Shown: positions 11,053 to 23,919, counted from the first letter of the stretch. The stretch is 64,000 bases of DNA from Nymphaea colorata (GCF_008831285.2 NC_045141.1:17532106-17596105); one strand, 5' to 3'. Notes: generated from the sequence alone by a model not told the origin. Program-made: numbers and translations.

Positions 11053-14000
11053 ATGAGGAAAACGAAGGACGGCGAAGTGTTCATGGAGGAGGAGGAGGAG
11101 GACGAGTTAAAGGATGGAGATGCATGCAGGGAGAAGAGTTCGCTGGTGGAGACTGACGTCGAGATGCAGGAGACGAGCGAGGATGATGACGAAGACTGTG
11201 CGTGGGAGAAGAAGGTGAACCATTCTTCTTCTTCTGTCTTCTCCTCTAGTCAGTGGCCTCACAGTTACAGGTGATGATTCTGTGTCTTCTTCTTCTTACA
11301 TTTCTTGACCTTGGTGCTGCTACGCTGTGTTAGAATTAGCATCCTTTGTTACTTGGTCTAGTCGAAAGGCGAGGAAAAACGAATTTGGTATATGAATGTT
11401 ATATCCCTTTTGCCTGGATGAATACTGTGCCGATAATGTGGGAAAACTGATTGAGTTACATGAATGATAGATTCATTTTGACGTCTTCAACTTGCCGATT
11501 TATTTCATATTTTTGGATTCTTCTCCAGTTCTTAGAGTGAGCCTTTCTATGTGGAAACTGCCTAGTCTAGTGTATCACTATTCCACCGGAGCTATCTGAA
11601 AACGTAGTAAGAGTCGAAGATTAATGATATGATTTTGAGAGTCGGAGCTAGTTTTTTTCTATTTCGTCTTCTGTTGTTTTGTATAATTTTTTGGAATTTA
11701 GTCAATCCACTACGCTGCAATTCCACAGAATTTTGACGTTTCAAAAGAGAGTCGATTACGATTTGGACTTTCCCTTTTGGTTCAAGGGAGTAGGGACTTG
11801 ATTCTTAGATTAACGCGGCTTATGCACCCTTCAAATTGGCCATATTTGGTTTCCTGGGAGGAAGTTTACCTTACTGCGAAAGAACTACATCGATGGAGAA
11901 TTTGCTTAAATAATATAAGCTTTTCAGAGCCTTGCAGATTTTTCTATTGGTTCAATATGCTTATGAGGCGCAGCTTTTTGAAACAGGGAGTCGGTTGATT
12001 CGTATACAATTTCTGCGTCTCCATCGCTTGGGCTTCTTCAACAGAGTCCCAGTATACGGTATTCAAGCTTTGGTGGCAATGAGTTTGAGGCCAAATTGCC
12101 CTTGTTACCCGAAGACACTATTGAGAAGCAAGCCCCAGAGAAAACATTGAGCAAATCCAGATCATTCCAGGAGTCATGTCACCTAAATTTGCAGTTCTCT
12201 GGAGAAGGACTTGGCATTCAAGGATGTAACTTAACTCAGACCATTTTCAACGGTAAAAAAGAAAAAAAAATGTAGGCCGCATTCAAAAGTTACACATATT
12301 CCTTTTCCACATCACATATTGCACGATTTATGTGTGGTGGCAGCGTTTCTCTAAGAGGGTTCCAGCTTGCTCATTAAGATTTGAAAATAATCTTTAGGAT
12401 TGTCTTTTCCCTTCTAAGTCTTTCCTGCTGCTTTGTCTAAAATGGAGTCTGATAATCAGGTGTTAATGTGATGGCGGGTATTGGACTTCTTTCTACACCA
12501 TATACAATCAAAGAAGCGGGATGGGCGAGTTTGCTTGTCTTAGCTTGTTTTGCAGTAGTATGCTGCTACACGGGCATCTTAATGAGACGTTGTTTGGAAA
12601 GTGAAGATGGCATCTTGAGTTACCCTGATATTGGAGAAGCTGCATATGGAAGATTTGGGCGATTTCTTGTGTCTGTAAGTAATACGAGCTACTCAAGTTT
12701 TCTAGATGAGTTACTCAATACAGAATTAGTAGAGTCGCTTTTCCTGTAGGCTTGCAGAATGTGTCTTTGCAAATATTCACGACCGCTAATCTGTACAGAC
12801 AATAGAGAACCAAATTAGCAAAATATAACTGAAAATATCCGTTACAGAATATACGCATAGTGCTCTAATTGGACTAATTTTCAAGTTGTATATATTTGGT
12901 TGAAAGAACAGGACAAAAAATGCAGTGTTTTGTCTTATTTGTTTATATCAGGTAGATGTATATGTTTAAAACTCTGCTTTTTTTTCTTAGGCAAATGAAT
13001 CGTCTGACCATTTCTTTTAAAAATTTAGAAATTATGGTTATATGTCAAGCTTTTGTAATGGTGTTTCTTTCTTCATACAGATTGCTTTATACATGGAGCT
13101 GTATGTGAGTATGCTATATGCCTTTGAATTCCTTTTCCCTAGACAAAACCATGTGGGCCATGACGTGGTCTCGCCTTTCTTCTCTTCTTTATTTCTATGG
13201 TACAGTCATATTGCGTGGAGTTTATCATATTGGAAGGTGACAACCTGACAAGGTTATTTCCCGGCACTGCATTTGATTGGGCGGGGATCCGTGCTGACTC
13301 TGTCCACTTCTTTGGAATTCTAACTGGTCTCGTCGTTCTTCCAACCGTTTGGTTAAGAGATCTTAGAATTATGTCTTACCTTTCAGGTGTGGTGTGGTTT
13401 TAACCTTTTCATGTCCATTATTCTTATGCATATCAACTTAACATGTTTGAAGTTTTAACAGTTTCATATCCGTCGCGCAGCTGGTGGTGTTCTCTTGACC
13501 ATTTTAGTCCCGCTTTCGGTGTTTGTTGCTGGTACCACTGATGGTATAGGATTTCGTCAAACAAGTTCATTTATTAGGTGGGGTGGTATCCCCTTTGCAA
13601 TTGGGGTGCATGGTTTTTCCTATTCTGCGCACTCCGTTTACGCTAATATATATCAATCAATGGCTGATAAAACAAAATTCAACAAGGCGTTGGTCATTAG
13701 GTAGGTAAACAATGTTATCTAATGACATCACGATTTACAATTAATGTCTCCCACATTTCTCTGATTGGCATCTGTCCTGCAGCTGCCTTTTGTGCACTGC
13801 AATATATGGTTCAGTTGCTGCAATGGGATATCTCATGTTTGGCCAAAGGACACAATCTCAAATAACCTTAAATTTGCCAAGGCATACTTTTTCCTCAAAA
13901 CTTGCACTCTGGACGACAGTGAGTAACTCGTTTAATTTTTCTACCTTGCCTTTCCGGTTGGTGTGTGATGCTTAGATTAACATTGTTTTCTGTTTCATCC

Positions 14001-14346
14001 GTCAGGTAATTAATCCTTTGACCAAGTATCCTTTTACTTCCAAGGAAAATTGGAGATTGTCGAGATAAAAGTTTTTTCTCTCCCCCAACTCTACAGTGCA
14101 AAACAAATGTTCAGATTTTGCCTTTTTGCAGTAAGTTTTTTCCTTGACATCAAATAGGTACGCTTTATTGCTCAATCCCTTGGCGAGGAGTATTGAAGAA
14201 TTGCTTCCAGTTGGGACTCGGAATGAGTTTCTCTTTTCCATGCTCATACGGACAGGACTTGTTGTTTCAACTGTTTGTGTTGCATTCCTTCTGCCGTTTT
14301 TTGGTATGTAGATAGAAATTCATACAGGATAAGATTCTTCCATATG

Positions 14347-14378
<32 letters not shown>

Positions 14379-15146
14379 GACGTTTCGTATCAAAATTAAG
14401 AAAAAACTATGACCCTGCAACTTACATTCTATAGAACGTGTGCAAATTCTATGATTCATGAGCACTACTAAGAATTACTGTATGTGATAATACAAACAAT
14501 CCTTATCCAATGGAATATTATGTCAACTGAAGTAATCCTACCTTCCCTTCCTATGGATTTCCACTTTCCAGACTTGCTGCAGATAAAGGGTCCCTAATGC
14601 AATCTAGTTTTAGAGGATGAAGACTGATACTGACAAATAACAATTAGTATATAAATGATCATGCATTGTTCTGCCTACTTTTCATCAATATAGTGGTTTA
14701 TTTTCTTACTGCCTCATGCTTGCAGGTCTAGTTATGGCTTTAATTGGCTCTCTTCTCAGTATACTTGTGGTAATAATCTTGATGGTATTTTGATCTACCT
14801 CACATTCTTGGATTGCACTTCTAGGTTCACATTTTTTATTCCTACTGATCACTAAATCCGCCAGCCATCTTTCCCTTATCTGACTTTTTGTTTGTTACAG
14901 GCCGTCATCTTACCTTCACTCTGTTTCTTGAAGATTTCAAAGACGAAAGCTACAAACTTTCAGGTCCAATGCAACATGCTTTTATGTGAATCAAACTTCT
15001 TGAGTTGCTGATTCCTTGATTTGATTTTGTGTTGCTTGTCTCTTGATAATCAGGTCATTCTGTGTATAACAATTGCTGGATTGGGTATCGTCAGTGCAGT
15101 TCTTGGGACGTACTCCTCTGCATCTAAGATCCTGCACAACTTTTGA
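11053..15146 (+). CDS. AVT1: AVT1-type vacuolar amino acid transporter, copy 1 (intact)
   Basis: Exons: 11053-11270, 11987-12252, 12460-12674, 13081-13104, 13206-13386, 13481-13700, 13783-13918, 14006-14025, 14158-14303, 14726-14769, 14901-14963, 15054-15146. Every intron is GT..AG and the joined frame is open: 541 residues plus TGA, a normal AVT1 length. Residues 1-161 form an acidic, Ser-rich cytosolic N-terminus ([27 protein letters not shown]). The Aa_trans domain begins at about residue 162 with [13 protein letters not shown] (TM1). KEAGW, the [10 protein letters not shown] loop, [11 protein letters not shown] and GYLMFG are all present, and about 11 membrane segments can be counted. AVT1 proteins are known proton/amino acid antiporters of the vacuolar membrane; substrate preference cannot be read here. 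ATG 11053 aligns with the MKK/MAK starts of copies 2 and 3. This is the most divergent of the intact copies. The exon plan is inferred from splice sites and paralogues, not transcripts. Confidence 0.93.
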
Positions 15147-15479
15147 TTCTCACCCCATTGGGGTCAGTTGCTTTTGTCCGAAAGAAATTCTGACCTATTT
15201 TTCCCGTCTACAGAACATAAGATGGGAAGCACATCTATATCCTGGATTTTTGTGGATAAATAATGTGTTTACTCTAGCCGATCTTTCAGGCAGAATGCCA
15301 GAACCAACTTGGCAACAGAACTTGACAAATACCAAACAGTATGGTGACTGAGGTAATGTAATCAGATCAAGAATCTTGATGAAACCCATGGCATAGGTGC
15401 CAATCTCGTTTGAGAATGTGAGAAAGATGATCACCTCTCTCTCTCTCTCTCAATTTCTTCTTCATTGTTGTGACTTCAT
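15147..15479 (+). other. 3' flank of AVT1 copy 1
   Basis: Probably 3' UTR followed by intergenic DNA ending in a CT run at about 15434-15450. It is not noticeably similar to the 3' flanks of copies 2 and 3. The 92-codon frame at 15073-15351 overlaps the last exon in another frame and is a shadow. Confidence 0.45.
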
Positions 15480-17931
15480 TTGTCCGTTATAAAATAAAAC
15501 GATAGTCTAAACCCGTTGACTATGGCACATCTCTCTAGAATCCTTCTCATTAGACACGTGCTAGATATGGTTTCTTCCTTTTAGGACAACTCTAACATTT
15601 GATGTTGGTACCATATTGAAGATTGGAAGACGTCTTTAAAAACTTATAAAAAGGTTGGTAAAGTGATTGGCTGTTTGGGCATTTAATATTTTTTTGGGTT
15701 GACACAAAACCTAATAGGGAGTGGATTGAGTCATTACATTAGTATTAGAAAATGGTTTGACACTCGCTCCAACACACATGGAGCATGTGCCTTAAGGGTA
15801 AACTTTAACCCTCCAAAGCTTAGGGTTGGTAAAGTGATTGGTTGTCCTAGTTTAACCATTTTTGAGATGAAACCAAAACTATTAACGTGTTGGACCAAAG
15901 ACCTCAACCTGGTGTAGGAGCGAATCTAAGGTTCATATGATGTTTGCAATTGTGGTGCAGCAAATTAATATTATTTTATGAAATTCATATGGTCGACTAT
16001 AAAATATTGTTTTTCACCGATTTCTATGTAGGGTATGGAGGACAATAAAAGACATATGGTTAGACCATGAGAGTTTATACGTTTGCCTTAAGGAGTATAT
16101 TGTCACTGTCAAAGTTTAGTTCAGTACTAAAAATTGTGAAAGACCATCAGATGCTTATAAATGAGGTTGGGCAGTGTTTGGTTGTTATGGTTCTTAACAT
16201 TTTTTGAGCTAAAACCAAAACTGTTAGGGGCCAGGTCGAGATCTATTAGACCAAGGACTTCAAGCCGGTGTATGAGTGAATCTAATAGTTCATAGGATGC
16301 CAAGAGTTGTGGAGAAACAAATTAATATTATTTTGCACCGATTCCTATGGGTATAAAATATCATTTTGCATTGATTTTTATGTTCGAGTATGGAGGACAG
16401 TAAAATCATATAGTGTGTTGAGATGATGTCATTAGACCATAAGAGTTTATATGTGTGTCTTAAGAGGGTAGATTGTAACACTACAAAGTTTAGTTTTATA
16501 TTGAAGATTATGAAAGACCTTCAAGTGCTTATAAATGAAGTTGGTAAAGTGATTAATTATCCTGGTTTCTAACATTTTTCGAGCTGATACCAAAATGGCT
16601 AAGAGGCGGGTCGAGATCAGTCATTCCACTGGTGTGGGAATGAATCTAACAGTTCATATGATGCCAGCAACTGTGGAGCAACAAATTAATATTATTTTTT
16701 GATGATTCTTATGGTTGGGTACATAATATTATTTTGCACCAATTTCTATGTTTGGGTATGGAAGACAATAAAAAAATGTCTTTGGATGACCATGAGAGTT
16801 TATTCGTGTGCCTTAAAGGGGTAGATTTTAACACTTCAAAGTTCAGTTTAGTATTAAAAATTATAAAAGACCTTTCAAGTGCTTATAAATGGGGTTAGTA
16901 AAGTGATTAGTTGTCTTAGTTCCTAAGCTTTTTTCAAGATAAAACCAAAACGATTAGGGGGCACGTCGAGATCCGTCAGACCAAGGACCTCAACCTGGTG
17001 TAGGAGCGAATCTAATAGTTCATATGATGCCAGCAATTGTGGAGCAGCAAACTAATATTATTTTGTGCAATTTCCTATGGACGAGCATAAAATGTCATTT
17101 TGCACTGATTTTTATGTTCGGGTATGGACCACGATAGTTTAGGGTGCCTTGCCAAAGAATGGTGGTATCTTATTTTTTATTTCGGATGAAGTTTGGGCTT
17201 AGGTAATGAGGAACAAATAAGCCTTGTATACATGTGGATCAGCATACCCAATCAGATGTTTAGGAGAGAAATCAAACTCGTGGGCATAAAAAGTAAAAGT
17301 TTCTAATTTTTCCAAGACAGAGATGACACTCAAAAGGTACATGTCTATTTCAATGGATGGTTTCAAACTCTGTTATTTATTAGACCGCTAGAGTTTATAG
17401 ATCTCTTCTGCTTCCAGGCATGAATATTTTCTCTCACAAGGCTTGGGAAGACAGAGTGCAAACTGAAAATAATATAAAAGGAACATTTTATAAGTTTCCT
17501 GGCCGATGTCATCTTTGCTACCAGGCTGAGGAAGAATGGGATTTGCCCTCTCATGCATAAATTTTTGACGTCACTTCACATTTGCACTTTGTCATGCTAA
17601 GAGAGAATTCAATTATTTCAGATGTTCTAGTAGGGCGACTGCCTAAGAAAAATAAAATACTGTGAAGGTGTTGGTTGTTTATTGCACGGAGGACAATATG
17701 GCTTTTGAGAAATGATATTTTGTGATCTAGAGGTACCGGCCGTGTCAAAAAGATGTCCATGGACATTCTATTCGACATTTCTGTTTTGTACTGGATCTTT
17801 GACAACAATACTTGATTTTCCTTAGCTCTTTTTGTTTGGTTTGGTTATGTTTCTTGTACGCCCAATTCTCGATTCATTCATTCGGGCAGGTGGTGCCTCT
17901 CATTTTGGATTGCTGATAGTAATGTTGAATT

Positions 17932-17960
<29 letters not shown>
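15480..17960 (+). repeat. Composite repeat region, second copy, with a ~350-bp tandem array
   Basis: Matches about 880-2960. The core holds tandem units carrying 'ggtaaagtgatt' (starting near 15653, 15823, 16540, 16892, with a decayed one near 16165) and 'gttcatatgatgcca'-like boxes (15938, 16290, 16650, 17017), giving a period of about 340-375 bp. The unit count differs from the first copy. The tail at about 17135-17960 is colinear with 2395-2960 but holds extra sequence. The PBS-like string of the first copy is decayed here ('gtattagaaaatggtt'). No coding is visible. Confidence 0.7.

Positions 17961-17994
<34 letters not shown>
17939..17994. repeat. (CT)n(AT)n microsatellite
   Basis: A CT run to about 17964, then an AT run to 17994. 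Confidence 0.95.
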
Positions 17995-17996
<2 letters not shown>

Positions 17997-18843
17997 CCCC
18001 ATAAGAGAAACGTTTTACTCGCCATTCTTCCAAGGCCATATTATCATTTCACTTTCATATGATCACTTCACTTTGATTAATAGGTTTTAAATGAGTTGAC
18101 AAGCCGAGGAGTATAGATAGAGTAGTTGGTCGAGCTGGTGTAACGGAGATTCTCAAATTTTCTTGGGCGCTATGCTTCTACACCATAATGGAGACGGAGT
18201 GCTATTCTAATGGACATATATTAGGCCCATACCTAGCATTGATGAGGTAGCCAAAAACTTTTATAAGGGGAATGGCTCTTTTATCGACTGTGAGTTGTAG
18301 TGGTCTCGCTCACCCAAAAATTAAACAGCATGATCAAGTTGTTTAAAAAAGAAAAGTATACACTTAAGTAGGCTAATTTTACAACAAAAAATGCATCCGG
18401 GGTTACTTGAGCTGCAATAAAACCTTGACATTGAAAATTAACCAACTGATGAAGTCCAAATTATTCACATAGATACCATGTGCGTTCTCAACCGGGCGGG
18501 AAGAGGAATTGTATGTCTATTGTGGGCTGCTATATATGACTGCACTTCCTCTCCTTGAACAACTTGCGTTCACCATTTTATTTCTGCATAAACCCCTTTC
18601 AAAAACACCTCGAAAAATTAAGAATCACGCAAGAACGTAATAAAAATAAAAAAGATTATTATGCGTAGCAAGAGTTATCGTCATGATTATTAACTTCATC
18701 AGCAATAAGAAGCATATATAATAATGGGACATGCTTGGTTCGCCTTTTGAGTAAAAAAAGGTTGTGATTCAAAACCAGAGCAAGCATGACGTGCTGTGAC
18801 ATTAGAAAGAAGAAGAAAAAGAAGACGAGTTGAGACATTGCAC
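17995..18843. other. Intergenic DNA, nothing recognised
   Basis: No AVT1 exon 2 or later exon is visible downstream of the minus-strand exon-1 relic that follows. No other gene family is recognised. Confidence 0.45.
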
Positions 18844-19034
18844 CGGTAGCTCTGAGGCAACTGACGATAGGAGAAGGCGGAGGAAGAATTCGACTTCTTC
18901 CAGGTGTTGCCTTCATCCTCATCGTCCTTACACGTCTCCTCAATCTTGATAACGCTATTCCCCAGCTGCAGCGAGCTCTTGTCACTGCCATCATCCCCGT
19001 CCTCGAACTCTTCCTTTCCTCTTCTCCCCGCCAT
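18844..19034 (-). pseudogene. Isolated AVT1 exon-1 relic in reverse orientation
   Basis: On the minus strand this encodes an AVT1 N-terminal exon: MAGRRGKEEFEDGDDGS, an IEETCKDDEDEG acidic box, a Ser-rich stretch and QLPQSYR, ending at a good donor (CCG|GTGCAA) in the same phase as copies 1-3. The ATG homologous to copy 2 lies further upstream, but a frameshift between it and GRRGKEE leaves MAGRRG as the only in-frame start. About 60 bp of upstream sequence also matches the leader of copy 2. No other exons lie on this strand nearby, so it cannot make a transporter. It is the only AVT1 piece in inverted orientation. Confidence 0.8.
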
Positions 19035-19161
19035 CGCGTCTCCCCATCCTTCATCTTCTCCCTTCCCTTTCCCTCCGCAGAAAGGCAAGACATCGAAGCT
19101 ATTGATCACACTAGGACTTGCGACTTGGAGGAGTCATGCTCATACTACACTCTTGACTTCG

Positions 19162-19162
19162 A

Positions 19163-19201
<39 letters not shown>

Positions 19202-19222
19202 ATATAATATATATATATATAT
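19162..19222. repeat. (AAAT)n and (TA)n microsatellite
   Basis: A tetranucleotide run of about ten units to 19203 is followed by a short TA run. Confidence 0.95.
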
Positions 19223-21509
19223 TGGCTGGCTGTGGTTAAGCGGAACTCAAATTGGTTAGACAATTTCAGATTTAAAGATTGCACATGCCTCAAAACATAC
19301 GGACTCATGCATCAGAATGTGCAATGACCATAATGCCCCTAACGAGTAAAAGGTAAAATGTTTGTATGAGGACAAAAAAATATTCAAGAGGTTAAAATAT
19401 TAAAGAAGACATTTAAAAAAAAAAATCCCCCAAAAAATATTAACATGGGTGATTTATTGTCGTTGACATCTCAACGTGGCAGCTTTAAACATGATCATGG
19501 TCTTCATTTGATATTGATGCATGTCTTGTCATTTGGATTGAGTCTTCCATAATAATATCAGATCTGCTTCTTTCGTGTTCCCTCAAATTAAGTACCGAGT
19601 GAGACTTTATTTGCTGCAAAGAACTTCTAAGTTGGTGAGGAAGAGCCTCACTAAATACATGCCCAATTTGTTCAGGAGAAGAAATCCCCTCAACAAATTT
19701 TCACATAAAAATGTAGGAGGATTCGCATAAAATTATTGCCATGAACTGGAACTAAAGTTGGAGAATAAAAAAGAAGGGAGCATAAGGATGCTCAAATCTT
19801 GTAGGACAAATGTTAACTTTGATTTGGGGTTGACGCTAAGAGAGGTGCAAACGCAGTGTAAAGAAACTAAGGGCAACCAACCGAATCCACATTAGGAACT
19901 AAGGGCATACAACTTGAATAGGAGAAACTATTAAGTAAAGATGATAATAAACAGTCCCATGCATATAGCAAAGAAATCTTTTAACACGAGAGAAAGCGAA
20001 GCAGATGGGCACTGCACAGATTGATTGATACAATTTACAGTGTCCAGTTTCGTCATAGTGAGATTGTGCAAGCGACCATTTAAGCCTGAACTATTGTTTA
20101 CTCATTCCATGCTTGTTTCAAATCCCAGTTTGGAGAATGTCGAGTTAGGCTTATCAAAAGGTCTTCGAATAATTTTGTAAGAAATGTAATGATAAAACCA
20201 GCAAATTATTATTTTTTTTTTGGTTAGCATGCAGTTAGCAGTGTGCTTCTTGATTAAGCCGGACAGAAAAGGTAAAAATAGGCATGTGGGGAGTTTCCAT
20301 TGCCCACACGACTAAAGACAGATAAACAATGTGGCCACAAGGAGCCTAGACCTGTAAGCTATATTGAATGTTTTGGGAGTCACATAAGAAGCTTCGGGCT
20401 CATAATATTAGTCATCGGTTGAGATGGGGAATTAAACTTATGAGATCTAATATCCCACCTGTTGTTCTCCACGAGCTCAGTGGTAAGAAGGTCGGCAGTT
20501 AATTGATTGGTCGTTGGTTCAAGTAATTTGACGCAAATTTGATGTCTGAAACAAAACAGGCACAGCCAATTTGATGCAAATCTCTGAGCCATCTGTCGCT
20601 TGGTGGCTGAAATAGTTTGCACAGAAGCAAGACCAGATTAGGATGAAAATCTGCAGTCTCCAATATTATCAACAACCACAACAACATCATCCGAGAAAGT
20701 TTTCGAAGCTGGTGACCTTCGATTCTGTGTTCGTGGACGCGGAATGCCATTAGAACGGCAACAAACATGCCGTGGGGAAGGAAGATAACAGGTCCCAAGG
20801 AATCAATTGCTCAAGAGGGAAAGGTGATTATATCTGTAGAACTATATGCATGCACCTGCCCCTAAGAGTAAGCCAAGGCGAGCTTATATGCATGACACCT
20901 GCTGCCCAGAGTGAGCTAGGACGATCTTGAAATTCACATGTCATGCACTGTGTAAGTACGTCCAAGTGCACTCTCTGCACTCTCTCTCTTAAAGAGGAAG
21001 CAAACAAATATCTGCACAAGACTAAATTTTCCTGAAAACAACAAAAACTTTTTGATTCATTTATTTCTTGATTGATACATAATATTCTTGGAGAATAGGT
21101 TTTCTTTCATTTGAAACATATTTCTTCAATAATACTTCATAGCCTATTAACTCTTGAACTCATCTCGTGATTAGAGAAGTTAAAATTAGTCCTCGCCAAC
21201 GGAAAAAATGTCAATGATGCTTTCTAGTGGCTTAGAGAAAATCAAACAATATCCAACGGAAAATTTCGGAGAATCGATCAGTATCTTTAATTATCGAAGT
21301 CAATGCAATTAATACATCAGAAATATCGCTCCAAAACAAATGGCATCATGACCACTGAATCGGTGAATTCAAGCCCCATCCCGTCAAGTATTCAAGTTCA
21401 ACCCGAGCTCAAATCTATGAATTCAAACTCGATTCGATCGAGTTGGACCAAAAATATGGAAGCTAAAAGGTTTTATAATGATAAAATTATAGAATTATAA
21501 AGTTACAAG
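19223..21509. other. Intergenic DNA, nothing recognised
   Basis: About 2.3 kb without a recognisable exon or repeat border. Overlapping minus-strand frames at 20380-20798 (80 and 99 codons) resemble no family I know, and their overlap in different frames argues against a gene. Confidence 0.45.
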
Positions 21510-21689
21510 GAGGCATCTAACTAATGGGCTAACAATGAAGGATCGCCCGACCTTTCAAGCGTCACGAAGAGGCACCTAAGTTTCTAAACAAGCAATCATT
21601 TGTGAACCTTATTGAAAACTTAAGTGCCTCTTTGTGATGCTTGAAAAGTTGGGCAGTCATTCGTTATTAGCCCATTAGTTAGGTGTCTC
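21510..21689. mobile_element. 180-bp foldback element (MITE-like)
   Basis: Left arm about 21510-21583, starting 'gaggcatctaactaatggg', is the imperfect reverse complement of the right arm at about 21620-21689, which ends in 'ccattagttaggtgtctc'. The spacer is about 36 bp. Arms of about 70 bp with few mismatches could form a long hairpin. I could not identify a convincing target-site duplication, so the superfamily is unknown. Confidence 0.8.
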
Positions 21690-21859
21690 ATTCTAATATT
21701 TTTTGGGTGTGTCATTCTATCTATTTTGTTTTTTTCCTTTTTATAGATGGATCATGGAAGCCCTTCAAACAGTTCGTGATGTGTATAACTTGGATTTGCT
21801 TCTCATGGATGTAGCATATAAACCTTACAGTATTGTGTTTCAACCATAGTCACAAATAA

Positions 21860-22170
21860 CGTCTTGGAGTTTTAAACGGTAAGATTTTTCTCGGGTATAA
21901 TACGACGAACTTGAAAAAAATGCGGTAAACTTTTAAAAATTAAAAAAAAAGTAAAAATAGGAAAAAAATAAAATAAGTGAGAAACTAATAACCACAAACA
22001 TCAAAAGATAATTAGATTTGCAACAAATAAAAAGTAGAAAATGGAAAAAACTGTTTGACATGAAAAAGACTGGAAAAAGTGAAAAAAGCTAAAAAAACAC
22101 ATTAGAAATGCATTTTTTCGTTTTTAATGTTTTTTGTTCAAAAAATGTGTTTTTCTAGTTTTAAACGACC
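21860..22170 (+). repeat. A/T-rich interspersed repeat, copy 1 (inverted relative to 33455-33785)
   Basis: Shares 'cggtaagatttttctcggg' then 'tataata' and the following A-rich sequence with the reverse complement of about 33455-33785. The outer ends contain 'gttttaaacg'-type strings in inverted orientation, so it may be a MITE. Confidence 0.55.
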
Positions 22171-23570
22171 ATTTAATTTATCGCATTTTTTTTAAAAAAA
22201 AAACACGTTTTCTGTAACCAATTAGATCAAAGACAGGATAATGAAATGACTGAGGTATTGGGATGGGCAAGGAAAGAGTTGCACATATTGAAGTATTTAG
22301 GTCTACCATTGTTCCAAAGTAAGCCTAAAGATGGAATGGCGTGAGGATTTGCTCCAGAGGCAGAGATATGTGGGGTCTCGAGAGCCAACTGAAATTGATT
22401 CGAGGCTGCTGCTGTGCTGTGGAATTCGCGTATAGGGTTAGATTCAAGTCAGTTCAGGTTCTCAACATGGGGGCTGCTTTTCCTAGAAACAAGATTGTTG
22501 GAGCATAAGTTGAGAAAGATACACGAGTTGTATATCTCAGAAAGTAAAGATCGTTTTGAACCATATTTCCAAGCAATCATGGTTGGGTGCATTTTTTATA
22601 AGGCAGGAAAGGCTGCCAAGGGATTGCAGCCACTCCATTCATTGCTAATCTCTTAGCCAAATGTGATCCTTCTAGGGAAGTAGCGACTAATGATATAAGT
22701 AGGTTTGTTCTTATTTGATTTGTTGCTTTGTACCATTTTTTTGATTGAATAAAGGTGATAGAGGCACAACCTCTAGGATGGAGTTAGAACATTTTGGCTT
22801 CTTCCTTTGTTTGAACTTGATCATGACAAGTCAATTAGACACGTAACTTTCTATATTATGAATTTTGCCTTTTATTTTTTTGCTTTTTTCTATGTATAGC
22901 CAAAGCTATCTATTTCTGTGCACCTTTGCATTGTGTATAAGTCCATGTACATGACACCTGCCTTTAGGAGCGGGCCAGGAGCCCAATAAACAGATGTTGT
23001 GCATTAAGGGCTGTGCATGTAGCACGTCTCATGTACAGTCTTTTTAAAAGGTGCTGAAATTAATTTTACGGGGACAGCTTTCACCTAGTTGCCCTTATCA
23101 CATATTTCCCTATTCTTTGTGCTGGTAATTAAGGTCAAGGACCAAACATGAATTCTATATATCTCTCCTTCGGCTTAGAGATTATAAAGAGTCATTTGGC
23201 AATAATAATAGTTTGTATTTACTTTTACATTAATGTGCCCCAAAAAATTAGGTATATTCATGGAAGCTTTATGTTATAGGATCTATAAATCTGTTGCAAT
23301 CTTTAAGGTAGATTCATGACACAACAAAAAGCTATACTGCGAACAACTTCTAATATACACTACATTTAAGATGCACATAGTCATTGTGGGCACAATTGAG
23401 GCAATGTTACGGAGTCATTCCGGCCACACCTTTTGGTGGTGAGAGGGAACAATGCTTCACTTCTCACCACATGCTCCTCATAGGGCATTTTGGTCTGCTC
23501 GAAAAAAAAATTATTGTCATTTTTCTTTTTTCTTCTTATAGGTAGTAGTGTTAATGGATTGTATTTGAAT
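22171..23570. other. Intergenic DNA with one unrecognised short frame
   Basis: An 80-codon frame at 22414-22656 has a non-repetitive composition (contains LRKIHELYISESKDRFEPYF). It begins at a non-ATG codon and I see no intron-linked continuation. It could be a relic exon, but I do not recognise the family. Nothing else stands out. Confidence 0.35.
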
Positions 23571-23880
23571 TGTATATTTCTCTGAATTGCATAACATCCA
23601 ACTAAAAAATTCATAAGTAGGATTCAAATTCAATTTTCAATAAATACCCAATCGAATTGGTATTGTATTTGAATTGCGATTCAGTTTCAAACAAATATGC
23701 CTTATCTAATATCCATATCGGCTTTTAATATATCATAATGTAGTTCCAATTGAGTTTTATATTTAAGAGTCGGATTCAAATTCAGATGAAAAAATAAAAG
23801 TTGGTTCAAATCAGATTCAGTTCTCGTATGGTCTTTTATTTGTTCCATTTAAATCCAAACACTAAGTTGATATGTGACTA
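23570..23880. repeat. 'ATTCAAATT'-rich interspersed repeat
   Basis: Dense in 'gattcaaattcaa' and 'tttgaatt' strings, resembling about 45850-46260. Probably two diverged members of one plant repeat family. Confidence 0.4.
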
Positions 23881-23919
23881 TCCTCTATCCTATAAATGGA
23901 TATGGTAAAAAGTGCATTC

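Noticed and set aside
20380-20798. Two overlapping minus-strand frames (80 and 99 codons)
   Set aside because: They overlap in different frames and neither resembles a known protein, and there is no splice structure linking them.
22414-22656. 80-codon frame with ordinary composition
   Set aside because: Non-ATG start, no splice-linked continuation, no family recognised. Kept only as a remark in the interval entry.
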